DNA of 64,000 nucleotides from Bactericera cockerelli (GCA_024516035.1 CM044955.1:56726655-56790654); one strand, 5' to 3'. Shown: positions 48,755-61,282, counted from the stretch's first letter. Notes: generated by a model not told the origin, from the sequence alone. Program-made: numbers and translations.

Positions 48755-49045
48755 GTTGCTCAGTGGTTAAGCACTCGCTTGCCATGCGGAAGGTCCCGCG
48801 TTCGAACCCCCGCGCCGACAAAAATTTGTATTCTTTATTTGGTTACAATTGTTTGTAAGGGATACCTTCCGGTGCGCTCGTGTTGACCCGGCACCTAAAC
48901 GGGAAGTATTGTGTCACTTCTCGCCCATCAGAGGGGAGGCATACTACGGGATGGGCAGGCCACAACACAGACCACAAGCGCCTACAGTAGCTCCTGTTTC
49001 ATGGCTACGAAATAAAAAAGGCTGTGAAACACTCATCTTTAAAAA
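48755..49045 (+). mobile_element. tRNA-derived SINE, family E (best copy)
   Basis: Head tcagtggttaagcactcgct, B box cgcgttcgaacccccgc, body ggataccttccggtgcgctc, gacccggcacctaaacggg, and tail gaaataaaaaaggctgtgaa. Confidence 0.85.
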
Positions 49046-51365
49046 AAAAAAATCCTGGACATCTGTTTCGAGCTTATTTGCGCTCATTCTGAATATACAT
49101 GCCATCAACTAACTATCTATATTTTAATCAGTAAGAAGCAGAAAAGTGAGAAATTGTTTCTGCAATTTTTTTTGGACTGATATCAAGTTCTTGTGTTAAG
49201 TATTTATGAATTTTACTGTGTGTACTTTTGGGGTAGGTACCATACCTATACAGGGTAAGGCTGCCAGCTCCAAAATAATGTAATAAACCCACTAAACCTC
49301 GGGGAAAATTTTGACCGTATGTAGGCCTTAAATGCCAGCTTTTTCACGTGTTCGTAAAGGGCAACAGAACGGAAACGATAACTTCATATTAAACCTGATT
49401 AAACTTTCCAAATACCGGGGGTTGAAAAAGCCCTCCAATGGGCCAAACTCCACTATAAGGTTGATTAAGGGTTACGACACAATAAATTATAGAAAGCCAT
49501 TCAAATATTCAGTTTCCAGACTTACTGCATACAGCCTTCAAAATTAATTAAAATTTGCACAATGTATTTGTATTTAAAACCTTTTAAATGTATGAAGGGG
49601 GGTCGTTTTAAAAATGAAGTTCCTGCCGACATGCCGTACAAAAATCGACCGACTAAAGAGATTAGTTTACGTTTAATTACGAGAACCGGGGTTTCCATTT
49701 CCCCCTATACATACATACATATATGTATATACCACACAAATAACCCAAAGGCTGAAAATGCCAGCCTCACGTGTTCGTAGGGAACAGAACGGCAAAGATA
49801 ACTCATATAAACCTCATTAACTTTCCAATACCTGTTTAAGCACCAAATGGCAAGCTCAACTTTAAGTTCAGTGGGCAGCGAAACAATAATTAACAATGTC
49901 GATCCAAACTAAGTTCTACAGATTATCTACCACTCAAAATAATAAATTGCAAATTATTTAGGGTGTTTGAAATTTTAATTTATGTACTTGTGCATAATAC
50001 AAGCTTGGCTAAGATTCCGCCAATGCTCTTCGCATGAATGACCACTAATGAGATGAGTTTACGTTTTAGCAAGACGGGTACATATACAAGCATACAGAAT
50101 ATATGTATGCATCTGAAATATACAAACATGAAAAAGCGTATCTACTTACCTAAGGCCGAAATTCATCGACATTAGACGTGTCATTATTCTAGGTGGCATT
50201 TCGAACTGTTTAGAATATTATCGGTTCTGTGACACTAGACTCAGTTCGACTAATATTCAAATTTCATTATTCCGTCCCCTAATCTGTTCTCATATCCCTG
50301 ATATCACATTAAAAGCTAGTAGAAAGAAATTAATTTGAGTGGGTAACAGACTTGTTTCAAAGGATAAAGCCACAGTCAAACCTATTAAAGAGTTTGAAAG
50401 ATTATTTTCTTAAATCGTCCCTGACGGTCCCTATAGGACGGGACCGATGCAATGAGATGTTGAGTGATGACGTCAGTGGTAACAGACCTATTTCTAATGG
50501 CTAGTGCTGTGGTTAAACCAGACAAGGAAATGAGCGGTGAGTCGATAGTCGATTCTTTAGAACTTCGAGAGTCGATTCATACGACTCTTCAGAAATAGTC
50601 GACTCTTCGAGTCGACTCGCTCAATATTTACCCATCCCTACATTATTCCTAAATCTGCGTTTCTCAAATCTTGATTTTTTTAATAAATGGGGAAAATTGA
50701 GAACCATCGAACTGGAATGACCGATTAATTTTGATTTCACCTCTAGTGTCAAATTTTAATTTGAGTCTCCTGTCACGCTTAATTCGTTTACATAATTACA
50801 TCCAGAGATTGCCTTGATCATTTTATCTGAGCTGATTCTGAGCCCACATTTACCCTCAGAATAAATATATTTAAGAGCGGACCGCACCTCAAATTGCTAG
50901 ATCCAAATCAAGAAAGAGGTCAAACCTCCAATTGTAGAAGTTGTAATTTTTTCTCAGTCCAATTTAACGTAGTCCACCCATTCGGATTATCTCATCACAG
51001 TGGAACTAAGTTCACAGACAGTAATTAAAACATGTATTTTACTGTCACAATGATAATATCGAAAAATTAAGTCATACATTCAATGATCTGCCACTTTGAA
51101 TATAACCCAGGGTTACCTGTTAGATTTCTCTGATTAATAAAGTTTGTGAGTGGGAGGTTGATCTAAAGATCTGTGCCGTTTTCATGCTATAATCTCTTCA
51201 TTCTGGAACGAAATTATTCGTTATGAAGGTTTAATATTGCAAATGGCAGAAGAGGGTGATTACAACAATCCATGGTACATTGTATGATTGTAGTAGAATA
51301 TTTTTTCATCCAGAATAATAGAAGAGAAGAAGGATGTCAAAAGAGAAAGCTGGTCAGTCAATCTA
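49046..51365. other. Gene-poor stretch with a diverged duplication
   Basis: 49336-49450 and 49757-49870 are diverged copies of one sequence (cacgtgttcgta.gg.aacaga, cattaactttccaatacc). The rest has no supported feature. 50530-50630 is rich in the palindrome gagtcgactc. Confidence 0.5.
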
Positions 51366-51369
51366 TAAG

Positions 51370-51480
51370 AAAAGTAAAAAGAGAGAAAAAAAAAAAAATA
51401 TATACAAAATATATATTATGTCCTAATTAAAGGGCGGGGTTATTGCTTTTGGCAATCTCTTCCACCCAACCCTTACCTTC
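51370..51480 (-). repeat. 3'-tail repeat, partial
   Basis: Ends gtcctaattaaagggcgggg, then ttggcaatctcttccaccc. Confidence 0.7.
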
Positions 51481-51564
51481 TACACAAAGAGATTATCTGT
51501 TAAATTCAGTACGGTATTTTTCGGCAATTTCTGTTATTTTGAACAAATGAGACTTGAAAACAAA

Positions 51565-51700
51565 CTCAGTAGCTCCATCGGTAAGGCGGCGGACTCTAGT
51601 CGAAGACGGTGGTTCGAGTCCATGTTCAGCAAAAATTTAGTAAAGCGAGTTTCGAGTATTTGTGATATCACATCGTGATGAACACGAATACGATAACTTT
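51565..51700 (+). mobile_element. tRNA-derived SINE, family C
   Basis: actcagtagctccatcggta, B box ggtggttcgagtccatg, tail tgatatcacatcgtgatgaa. Confidence 0.8.
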
Positions 51701-51719
51701 TTCAACTTTCAGTATGTCC

Positions 51720-52330
51720 TCAAAACGAAAAATGAAGCCCTGGAGCCCAAACATATAACTGGCTCTGGTAAAAAAGCCCAAACAATCAGCGTTCTAATAA
51801 AATCAACCTGAGCTTCTAAATATAGCAAAGCCCAACCTGAGCCCTCTAAATATAGAAACCCAACCTGATCCTTCTAAATATAATAGAATAGCTAACTGAA
51901 AGCTTTAAAGTAAAAGCCAATCTAGACCTTCTAATTAGAAACCAATAGCCTTCTACAATGAAACAAACTGATTCTAACTTTAGGAATCCAACCTTTAAAA
52001 CACTTTTAAATATTACGATATGTCCCGAACCTGAAGCCTTCAATCAATTAGAAAGACCAACCTGAGTTCTAATAAGAAAGCCACAAACTATCGCAGTTCT
52101 TCTAAATATAAAAAACATCACCTGATGTACTTCAAATCGAGGAAGACCGCGGATCTGAGCACCTAAAGATAGAAAGCCCAACCTAAGCCTCTAAAATCTT
52201 CTAAAATATAGAAAGCCCGACCTGAGCCTTCTAAAATATAGAAAGCCCGACCTGAGCCTTCTAAATATAGAAAACACAACCTGAGCCTTCTAAATATAGA
52301 AAACCCAACCTGAGCCTTCTAAATTTCCCA
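51720..52330. repeat. ~27-bp minisatellite
   Basis: Units of ctaaatatagaaagcccaac followed by ctgagccttct, regular at 52170-52325 and decayed before that. Confidence 0.85.
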
Positions 52331-52439
52331 GGTAGGTCTGGGAAGAGTTAATGAAAATAATATTAAGGTAATAAAATTTATAGTACCTACCTATCTATTA
52401 GGACACAAATCTTGCATACAATGAACACAAATCTTGAAT

Positions 52440-52580
52440 TCTTTTTTTTTTTTTTTTTTTTTAAGTGGGGTTTAACGTCGCTTTCAACTGCCATGGTCAT
52501 ATCACGACGGGGGTTTTACCCTCCATTCGCAGGAAACTCACAAACCTGCTACTCACATTGACCTCACCCAGCCTGAGTGG
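52440..52580 (-). mobile_element. SINE tail of the shared-body type
   Basis: A poly(T) start at 52442 (a poly(A) tail on the minus strand), then rc aacgtcgctttcaactgcca and the body ctgggtgaggtcaatgtgag. Confidence 0.75.
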
Positions 52581-53474
52581 ATCTTGAATTCAATGAATCT
52601 ACTAATAGGAATTCTCTCTTGTTCAAACAATAACTTTAATAAATCATCTACTTATATGTCTCAGAGGCGATGACAGATTGAAGATCCGAGGTTCAATCAC
52701 AGCCCGTTAGAACTTATTGACAGTTACTCTACGTGTCATAATAAGAATTGTCATGGGACGACACAGAGACACTATCGCAGTATTACTTCCTAACATAGCA
52801 AGACGCTGATATCATCTAGCTGGATATACGCTGCACCAGGCGCGGTCGAGGCTAAGGACCTGCGGAACTGCAGCACCCCTGAAAAAAAAGAAAGATGGGT
52901 TTTCTCAAGTCCTAGCTTGAACACAATGAAAATCATCACACGTTTCTAGAATAATTAATGCATAATTATGTATTAATCTACAAGGGTGGTGTGGAAGAGA
53001 ATGCCGTAGGCATTAGCACCGCCCTTGATCAAGTTTTGTTTAATAATTTCAAATTTGTTTTTTGTAAATTGTATATACTATATTTTGTAAATAAAACTTG
53101 ATTAAATCTGTTTAATGATAACAATATTATGGTTGGCATGGTAAACAAACTCAAACTCTTTAGATATTAAAAGAGCGACTCTATAAATCTCATTTTAGTC
53201 CGGTTGTTGTGGCAGCATTTTCCCACTGACCGCGCCTGCGTTGTACCTGTTTTGTCTTGGAGATAGTAAATTCATAATATGACTCTTGTGTAGTATGTGT
53301 GGATGATGACAATATAGTAGATAATTCTGTGCAATTAATATGGCTGTGCAAGTGTTCAATATGAGGTAGTCTTTCCTCTTTGTACAGGTATTGTGTAAGA
53401 AAATCTAAATTTTACCATAGGTTTATTAAACTTTCTTATGTGAGTAAGAACATTTTTTTCTTCTTTCATATTTG
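52581..53474. repeat. Mostly unassigned; a dispersed 3'-end repeat at 52960-53120
   Basis: 52960-53120 (ggtgtggaagagaatgccgt, then gcaccgcccttgatcaag) is the forward copy of 43960-44065. The rest shows no supported feature. Confidence 0.55.
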
Positions 53475-53605
53475 TGTTAATCACAATCGTGATATCACAA
53501 CTACTCAAACTTGACTTTTCTCATTTTATGCTGAACTTGGGACTCGAACCACTGACCTCCGGATTACAAGTCCCGCCTTATCAATCAAGCTACTGAGTTC
53601 GCCGA
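53475..53605 (-). mobile_element. tRNA-derived SINE, family C
   Basis: rc B box gggactcgaaccactgacct near 53530 and rc head gatcaatcaagctactgag-like near 53585. Confidence 0.8.
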
Positions 53606-53695
53606 GAAAAAATAATTTAGGGACTCATTATCAATATTGGTCATCCATTGGTCCATTTTTTTTAAACGAATCTCTCCCCTCAAGAATTTTCTTAC

Positions 53696-53811
53696 CTTCC
53701 AAAATGACATAATTATGATGACTTGAAAGGCGCTTGAAAGTACATTCACCTTGAATATACCTGCCACTTTCTGAGTTCCCATCAGAACACGAGAGTTAAG
53801 ATTCATTAAGC
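53696..53811 (-). CDS. Candidate exon of an unrecognised host gene
   Basis: 116 bp between acceptor aagtataaaccag and donor aag|gtaaga, phase 1 in and phase 0 out. It encodes LMNLNSRVLMGTQKVAGIFK, then a hydrophobic VLSSAFQVIIIMSFWK. The 59972-60176 candidate ends in phase 1 and would join in frame. Membrane protein possible. Based only on splice signals and open frame; could be chance. Confidence 0.3.
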
Positions 53812-54889
53812 CTGGTTTATACTTGGATGGTCTACTGTGATAATCAGCACTTCTACATAATCGCTCTTGACCAAAGGCGTTTGGGTTACTGAAACCTTTC
53901 AGATTCTAGCATGGAATTACTTTTTTTTTTGTAGAAGAAATCATCTATCACTCAGAATAACATATATTTTTAATGAAATAATACGAGATAATTGAACCAA
54001 GTACATAGTCACTAATGAACAGATTAAATCAATCAACTTTATAAACAATCAAATGGCTAATGGTCACGCTTAATCAGGCTGTTAGTAACTATGCACCCCA
54101 CCCTAGAAGTTGTTGCATTAGCACTCAAATTATTTAGCATAAAAAAAATGAAAATTTTCACGAGAAATAGTCCATACTTTGGGAATAGGATCCGGGGTTT
54201 TTCCATTTAGCAAATGAACGTTAGTTCACCATTTATTCCTTGAAAAACATTTAATACTCTATCAACATATTAAAAGTATTATAACATAAATAACATAATA
54301 TTATGTAGTTTTAAAATTCATGGTAAGGCACCCCGGCTCCATCTTCCATGTTGAAACTTCTAGCTTTGTATCTGCTTCCTCTTAATCTAAGTGAAATCTC
54401 ACGCTTGCCAATTTATCCTTCTTTTTTTGCAGCAATAATGAGGTAAATTATTGCTACAAAAAAAAAGAAGGATAAAAACAAGATGAGTGACTAAATGAGA
54501 AGATATTAGACGTAATCAGTTGTATGCATCTAGCAATCAGTGAACATTCCAGTAGTTGAGATACTCAATCAGCCCAATTACCAATACAAGTACCATCGGA
54601 AAGAAAAAAGCTGTTTTACCACCATAAAACAGCTCTAATGAACTCTAAACAGAGGGATTGAATTTGATTTCCTGGGCTAATGAAGCACACCCACTCATTT
54701 TAATCATATTGAGAATTTTTTCTCCTGTTTTTTCTACTTTGGACTTTTAGAATGTTCTAGATCACAATGAGAGTGATCTAAATCAGTTTGGTAATTTGAA
54801 CATCCTGAAATTTAAAGTGTGGACAAAAATAAATAAATTGAATGCAAAACCATAACAATATTCAGTCTCCCTATTGTGACGAGTTAGGA
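53812..54889. other. Intergenic with a short foldback
   Basis: 54412-54473 is an inverted repeat (ccttctttttttgcagcaat and its near-complement). No gene seen. Confidence 0.45.
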
Positions 54890-55100
54890 CGGGGTATAGT
54901 TAGGACGGGGATTTTACCCTTGCTGGGAATCGGACCAGCTACTCACATTAATCTCACCCAGCTTGGGTAGGGCCGGAAATGCCAGCTTCACGTCTTTGGA
55001 GAGAACAGAATTTTCTACAAAAAGTCTACCTCAACCGAGGATCGCACTCGGGATCTCTGGATTGTGGCAGTAGTCTGAACTGTCACGCCACGGAGGCTAG
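54890..55100 (-). mobile_element. tRNA-derived SINE, family F
   Basis: rc head acgccacggaggc at 55084-55096; body cccaagctgggtgagattaa on the minus strand. Confidence 0.75.
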
Positions 55101-55900
55101 GTTTGAGAAAAGGCAAAGTGAAAGAAGAAGAAGACGCCCATTTCTTCTATAATTCTATATCAATAGTATGTCAAATATGGTATCCTACAGTATGTCCCCT
55201 AATATCAGTATCGGATTACCCATATGGCGGATTTGGCAGATACCAAGGGCCCCGCGCTTCAGTAAGCTTACAAAAATCGGTGATCTTCTTTCTACACATC
55301 TTACCTAATGACATCTTTCTTAACATTTTCTTTTCATAATCCATATTTAGACATTATTTTCTACTATTATTCGGAATAATGTTACCTGCGGCGCTATAGA
55401 GGTGGTTTTGGATCGATGTTCAGGGCACTTGGCTTCGATTTCAAGGTATTATAGAATAAACTCAGTACAATTTTGGGGCCCCGCGCCTCGAAATGCCAAG
55501 GGCCCCGGGTAGCATTAATCCGGCACTGCGTAGTGTATCTACAGCATATCCGTTAATAGTATGTCACAGTATAGCATGTCCGTTAATAGTATGTCACAAT
55601 ATAGCATGACCTTGTGATGATGTGACAGCTTCCGATTCGATTTCAAAATGTCATCTGCTCATCTCCGTTGTGACTATTGGTCGGACGTGTAATCTTGTGC
55701 CTTGCATTCTAGTAGCCATTAATCTGCTTGTCTTATACCTCGCATTCTTTTTTCATTACGGTCAATCCAATATATTGAGTTGCACATACATTCCATTAGT
55801 AATCAACACATACATTTGATTAGGAAGAAATAGTTTTAGCAAACTCCGTATAGCTTCAAATGAACGCCTTCAAAAGAATAATTAATTTTAGGTTACAAAA
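55101..55900. other. Intergenic, no gene seen
   Basis: 55555-55615 has a short duplication of gtatgtcacagtatagcatg. Short ORFs are unsupported. Confidence 0.4.
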
Positions 55901-55904
55901 TTAC

Positions 55905-56045
55905 CATCATATTTGTGTTGATCACTTTCGTGATATCACGACTACTCAAACTCGCTTTATTAAATCTTTGCTGAAAACTGGACTTGAACCACCGACCTCT
56001 AGGTTACAAGTCCGTCGCCTTATCGATCAAGCTACTGAAGTCGGT
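55905..56045 (-). mobile_element. tRNA-derived SINE, family C
   Basis: tcactttcgtgatatcacga, rc B box ggacttgaaccaccgacct, rc head gatcaagctactgaagtcg. Confidence 0.8.
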
Positions 56046-56079
56046 TTCCCATAGTTGTTTCATTATTATTATTTAAGGT

Positions 56080-56255
56080 AGTTGTGCCCCGGAACCGCTT
56101 TCGCATTATTTCAGGGCACTTTACCTTTACATCCATGCCATTCCGGAAACGGAAAACCTCGGTCAGAATTTTCCGCTCCAACCGGGATTCGAAAGCACAA
56201 CCTCCGGGTCAGCAACAAATTAATACTCTTAATGAATCATGGAGGTCGGCTGCTA
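56080..56255 (-). mobile_element. tRNA-derived SINE, family D
   Basis: gtgccccggaaccgctttcg through the rc B box ccgggattcgaaagc to the rc head aatgaatcatggaggtcggc. Confidence 0.8.
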
Positions 56256-56615
56256 CAACTCTCTAATAATTGCTAGATTTACTAGACAAGTGAGGATAAC
56301 ACTTGACCAATTCGAATGGGTCAGCAACAAATGCTCTTAATGAGCCATGCAGGTCGGCTGCTAAAACTCTCTCAACTAGATTTACTAGACAAGTGAGGAT
56401 AACACTTGACCAATTCGAACGGGTCAGCAACCAATGCTCTTATTGAGCCTAAAACTCTCTCAACTAGAATTTTTACTAGACAAGTGAGGATAACACTTGA
56501 CCTTTTCGAATGGGTCAGCAACAAATGCTCTTAATGAGCCATGGAGGTCGTCTGCTAAAACTCTCTCAACTAGATTTACTAGACAAGTGAGGATAACACT
56601 TGCCCGATGTGCTCA
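56225..56615. repeat. ~100-bp tandem repeat that includes a SINE head
   Basis: Four units of gagccatggaggtcggctgc, then ctagatttactagacaagtg, aggataacacttgacc and aatgggtcagcaaca. The first is continuous with the family D SINE head, so the duplication captured it. Confidence 0.85.
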
Positions 56616-56894
56616 GCACGCAAAGCTCTCTCATCCATGTATCTCGTGAACGTGCACGCTATTGTCATCCGAGGTTTCTAATCTGGTGACAGCTGAAGCC
56701 GAGTGTGGTCCGTGGTGTGATGTGTGTGGCCGAAGTCTAGCAGGCAGTGGCAGGGAACTGGTAGTGGCCAGGGAACTGGTTATCCCAAAGAGGCTCATGT
56801 CTTCCTGGTCGGGTTTGGCTTGTGCGCTGCAGTTTTGATGTTGCCGGCAGAAACGAAGTTTCAAAGACTTTCGTTTGAGTTGAGATGTAAACTT
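56616..56894. other. GC-richer stretch, no gene assigned
   Basis: A short minus-strand ORF (56631-56909) has no recognised content. The cagggaactggtagtggc motif is repeated. Nothing supportable. Confidence 0.35.
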
Positions 56895-57075
56895 GAATTG
56901 ACCGTGCATTGGTAGTCAAGTGGTTTAAGCGCTAGTCTAGTAATCCAGCTAGCGTGGGGATCCGTTGGTTCGAATCCCACCCAGTGCATAAATTTTCTCA
57001 TTAATTTGAGTTTGTGACCACATTATAATAAGACTCTGAGGGTTAGGAGGTAGTAAATGGTGTTCCCTCCATTCG
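56895..57075 (+). mobile_element. tRNA-derived SINE, family A
   Basis: tggtagtcaagtggtttaag, B box gttggttcgaatcccaccc, body gactctgagggttaggagg. Confidence 0.82.
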
Positions 57076-57240
57076 CAGGAAACTCACAAACCTACTAACC
57101 TCATTAAACTAGTAACATCACCCAGCCTGGGTTTAACCGGAATGCCAGTATCACGAAGCCTGCTCCTCGCTGGACGTTGCTGAACTTCGGCGATCCTATG
57201 AGAACTGGTGCATTTAACGCGCCATCGACGCTGGCTTTTT
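57060..57240 (-). mobile_element. 5S-derived SINE
   Basis: The minus strand has ggatcgccgaagttcagcaa (5S internal promoter) near 57205 and the body ccaggctgggtgatgtt. It abuts the family A SINE. Confidence 0.75.
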
Positions 57241-57293
57241 TGTTTGTTTTTTTAAATACTTTTTTTTTATTATTATTATTTACATTTACCTAA

Positions 57294-57369
57294 ACATTAT
57301 CAAGGGAACTGAAAAATGTTGGTGGTGAACTATTATCAAGGGAACTGTTTTAAGTTCCCTTGATAATGT
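57294..57369. repeat. Foldback MITE-like segment
   Basis: acattatcaagggaact at 57294, a direct repeat of attatcaagggaact at 57332, and the complement agttcccttgataatgt at 57353. Confidence 0.7.
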
Positions 57370-57589
57370 CTATGAAATAAACGAAAATAGAATCGAGAAA
57401 GTATTATTATTTATTATTATTTATATTTTAGCATTTATTATACATTATTGTATGTGTGCTAGGTTACAGGTACATGATATATCAAGGAAGAGTTAAAAGA
57501 TGTAAAAATTACATTGATAAAATCAGGTGGTAGATAAAGGTAAAGGTAACTGATACATTTTCAGGACTAGTGGATAAAAGAATTTAAAA

Positions 57590-57632
<43 letters not shown>

Positions 57633-57677
57633 GATAGTACTAGATTGGATAAAATAGGAACACTTAGTTAGATATGA

Positions 57678-58142
57678 TTAGATGTTTATACTGGGACTGT
57701 GATTCTCCAGGCTATCCTGGAATTCATTTATATTGTAGGGAGCGAGGTTCAGTAGTGTATCTTTTAGAGTGTTTTTGAATAATTCTTCCCTCATTTCCCT
57801 GATTGCTGGAGGTAGTTTATTGTAGAGGGAGACCCCTTGTTTAAGAAAAGAGTTATCCATGAGCATATTTCTCGATATAATGAGATTATTTTTATTTCTT
57901 GTGTTATGCTCATGGATATCTCTGTGTCTGGGAAGTGAGGGAGAAAGTTTGTGAATTAGAACACAAGTGTCAAGAATAAGCTGGGCATACACAGTCAGTA
58001 TTTTATGTTTCTTAAACAAAGGCTTACAGGAAACCATTTGACTCAGACCGAAAACTGTTCTGACGGCTCTTTTTTGAAGAATGAGAAGAGCCTTTAAGTA
58101 AGTAATCAAAATTCGAATCCTAGACACATAAAAGTGTTTCAA
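57678..58142 (-). pseudogene. Non-LTR retrotransposon, reverse-transcriptase C-terminal fragment
   Basis: 154 codons open to a stop at 57678. LLILQKRAVRTVFGLSQMVS, CKPLFKKHKILTVYAQLILD, then HEHNTRNKNNLII and FLKQGVSLYNKLPPAIREM match the region after the RT domain in jockey/CR1-like LINEs. The RT core and endonuclease are not found upstream, so the copy is 5' truncated. 57599-57630 is an A run on the plus strand. Confidence 0.85.
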
Positions 58143-58634
58143 TAATAAATTTACCTTTAACTTATTACCTAATAAAGTAAAAACCTTTATTGAAATGCAA
58201 ATTTAGCTATCTATTTGATGTGCTGGTCAGATCAGTATAATTAAAATGATCAGTATGATATTATACTGATCATTTTAATTAAATAAAAGAACTCCATGAT
58301 TTTCTAATGCGTTTATGTATTTATTTTCCTAATCCCTGAGTCATTCCTATTCATAGCTTAGGCACCCTTCCCGCTCCAAACCATCGCTGACACATTAGGA
58401 AAACCCTGTGGAAACACTCAGCTCGATGTCCATCTACTTCATTATAGATTCCGACGTTGACATTTATAGACACACGTTACGTTCGATTGTTAATTACTGT
58501 TTATATGCTTAATATAGGCAATAAGTGAGACCATTCAAGTCGTGGTGACATTGAATTCAAAATACAATCAACCTACACTTGCAGCGCAGCGTTGATGCAG
58601 TACATGGGCAGATTGTATTATTATTATTATTATT
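58143..58634. other. Intergenic; perfect palindrome
   Basis: 58238-58284 holds ttaaaatgatcagtatgata and its complement (tgatcattttaa), a short foldback. No gene. Confidence 0.5.
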
Positions 58635-58795
58635 AAATTCTTCATTAGATACAAAAACATAATATATGTACAATACAAACAATCAATATAAATAAAAGAA
58701 TAAAAAATGGAAACAATGTAAACGATAAAATGGGGAAAAAATAGATAAAACATACATATGTCCTAACTAAAGGGCGGGGTTATTGCCTGTGGCAA
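58635..58795 (-). repeat. 3'-tail repeat copy
   Basis: attcttcattagatacaaaa to gtcctaactaaagggcgggg and ttattgcctgtggcaa. Confidence 0.65.
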
Positions 58796-59204
58796 TTGTA
58801 ATTGTAACAGTCAGTCCGAGGTTTTCAAGAAAACTTATCAGTTGCTCCACGTGTCGAAAACTTCTCAGTTGTTCTAAAAGTCCGAAATGTTGCTCCGAGC
58901 TCCTTGACATTTCTGTTTTCGACTAATTATGTAGATAGCGAATTCATTCTCAACAGGAACATAATGTGGCCAAACAAAAGAGACGCCAAACCGTTCGACC
59001 TCCATTGTCTTCGGTTATTTGAACTTTCGCAACAAAGACCGTAGCCGGGCTTTGTTGTGTGGATAATTGTTTTAATCCGATAGTGAACGCTTCGGGACAA
59101 ATTCTCCGACCTAGAGAATATGCGTGGAGCGAGGAAATTTGACGTGGAAAAGTAACAGAACCACTTCATACGGACGCTTGTGGTCTGATTTTTTTATTAT
59201 GATC
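58796..59204. other. Intergenic, no gene seen
   Basis: One 80-codon minus-strand ORF without recognisable content. Confidence 0.35.
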
Positions 59205-59515
59205 TGACCTGGTTGCATGGTTTTCAGTGAAACCCTTACAATTAACACTGCGACCTAATAAGATCTATTGTGACCAGTTGATTCTACTTAGTTTTAACGT
59301 CCTGATTGAGATATATATTTAGATATATACCTCTATTTGCTGGGAATTGTACCAGCTACCCACATTAACCTCGCCCAGCCTGGGCCGGAAATACCAGCCT
59401 CACGTGTTTGGAGGGAACAGAATTTCCTTCGAAAATTCTGCCCCAACTGCGGATCGAAATCGGGATCTCTGGATTACGGGCAGTAGTCTCAACTGTAACG
59501 CCACGGAGGCTGAAG
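59205..59515 (-). mobile_element. Dispersed repeat and family F SINE
   Basis: 59205-59280 matches 1105-1200. 59280-59515 is a family F SINE with rc head acgccacggaggctg and body ccaggctgggcgaggttaat (minus strand). Confidence 0.75.
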
Positions 59516-59971
59516 GTCCGACGTACTAAGCTGGGGAATAAGGCAGAATCTTAGAAAAATGTAAGATTTACCTCTCCTCAATATTTCAAAATTTAAAATT
59601 ACAAGAGTTGTTTAGATTATTTGAGTCTAGGTATTTGAGTTGTGTTGATCATATTATGACATGATCATACACACCATTCACTGGGCGAACAACCCAGAAA
59701 CTCAAATCAACCTCACCCAGCTCTGTTGGGCCGAAGATAGCTAGCAGAACGTGGAATGTCATAGAAGACCATTATATTCAAGTGACTCGTATGAAATTTT
59801 TATGTCAAGTCCTCATTCCCATTTTAATTGACCATTGTCCAGAACATATAGTTAATGACAAGTTACATGTTGCATCGGACTTACATGGATACTGAAATTT
59901 TCATGAAGATGTTTATCTACTGGCTTAGAGATAATATTTCAAAACAAAACACATTAACGTCAAAGATATAC
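59516..59971. other. Intergenic, SINE-body fragment
   Basis: 59690-59725 (caacctcacccagctctgtt) is a body fragment. No gene seen. Confidence 0.4.
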
Positions 59972-60176
59972 TGCTGTGATCATCAAACTCAATGACCACA
60001 TCAAAAGTACTCAAAAAAAACTCAAAGTAACTCTCTGTCAAAACGTGCAATGAATCACTGGATGGCCCCCGGACCATCACCATAAACGGTATTGTTGCTA
60101 AAGCTGCCTGGTTCCAAAATGTGAGACACAAATGACCAAATTCTTTAATTATGTTTGTGAAAATCACTTCCTTGGT
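59972..60176 (-). CDS. Candidate exon of an unrecognised host gene
   Basis: 205 bp between acceptor ccggttctaacag and donor agca|gtatat. The frame reads TKEVIFTNIIKEFGHLCLTF, WNQAALATIPFMVMVRG, SLHVLTESYFEFFLSTFDVV and IEFDDHS. It is unusually protein-like for this AT-rich DNA and its phase fits the 53696-53811 candidate. No family recognised. A chance open frame is possible. Confidence 0.32.
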
Positions 60177-60429
60177 CTGTTAGAACCGGAAATTTTCCGG
60201 TCTTCTCATGTGACCTTCTTTGACCAATGACCCTTGATTTATTATTCTTGGTCTTTCTCAGTTTTTGAACAAGTTGTTATTTTTCTTTGCTTTTTAGCAG
60301 GTCACAATAGATCTGGTACAGGTCGGTGTGATAATTGGGCGTGTAGGACTCCAACCAGTTTTAATAGCATTTGAAATTTGATCGTCATCTTTTTTGCTTT
60401 CCCACTTATTTGTACCTACGTGATTATAA

Positions 60430-60760
60430 TAATAATAATAATAAAATTATTTCATGGAAGATAACCACTAGGCGAGGTTAATGCTCAAAGCATTTTCTAC
60501 AACCTAACACTCAGAGTCTTATTATTATTAGGTGGTCTTATTTTTAATTTGGACTTAACGTCGCTCTAAAATGCATGGTCACATCACGACGGGGGTGTTA
60601 TCATCCATTCGCAGGAAACTCACGAACCTGCTACCCACATTAACCTCACCCAGCCTAGGTTTGGCCAGAATGCCAGCATCACGAAGTGTTCATATCGCTG
60701 GACGTTGCTTTGGTTCGGTGATGTTACGAGAACCGGTGCATTCAACGTGCTATCCAATTC
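60430..60760 (-). mobile_element. Family A SINE tail followed by 5S-derived SINE
   Basis: 60430-60540: rc tail gaggttaatgctcaaagca. 60545-60760: minus strand with the 5S-like catcaccgaaccaaagcaac, body gctgggtgaggttaatgtgg and tail gagcgacgttaagtcc. Confidence 0.75.
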
Positions 60761-61282
60761 CAGTCACATCAAATGTACAGACTTCAATTTTTACTCTCTT
60801 TTCTTATGATGCTCCCCTGGTTGCCTAGTTCCAACCCAACCACTTCATATGTCAGGTCGTGACTCTCTTCATGATAATATTCTCACTGAAATGCACAATT
60901 TATTATTGAAACACTTTTATATGTCAATCCTAAAGGAATTTTGATGACTTACTTTCCCAAAATTTGACATATATTTTATTTTTATATGGCTTTAACAGCA
61001 AGATTCTCACACTGTGAGCTCTTCCACCCAACCGAACATATAAAAATGTTTCAAAAATAAATTCACATTAGGATGTCTAATATAAACACCATGTTCATGA
61101 AATGCACAACACATAGGTCCGATCTACCACTTAACATCCACGACTGTTCGAGCTGAACCACCTAGAAACAGCTTCTGTTCCTATCGCATGGGCTCTCAGT
61201 TGGCATAATTTAGAATAGGAAACAACCAGGTCTCTTTTTATTAATAAACGCAAAAAAACAACATGAAAACCAGCCCACTCAC

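Noticed and set aside
56631..56915. GC-richer ORFs on both strands
   Set aside because: No recognisable domain or exon borders; composition alone is not evidence.
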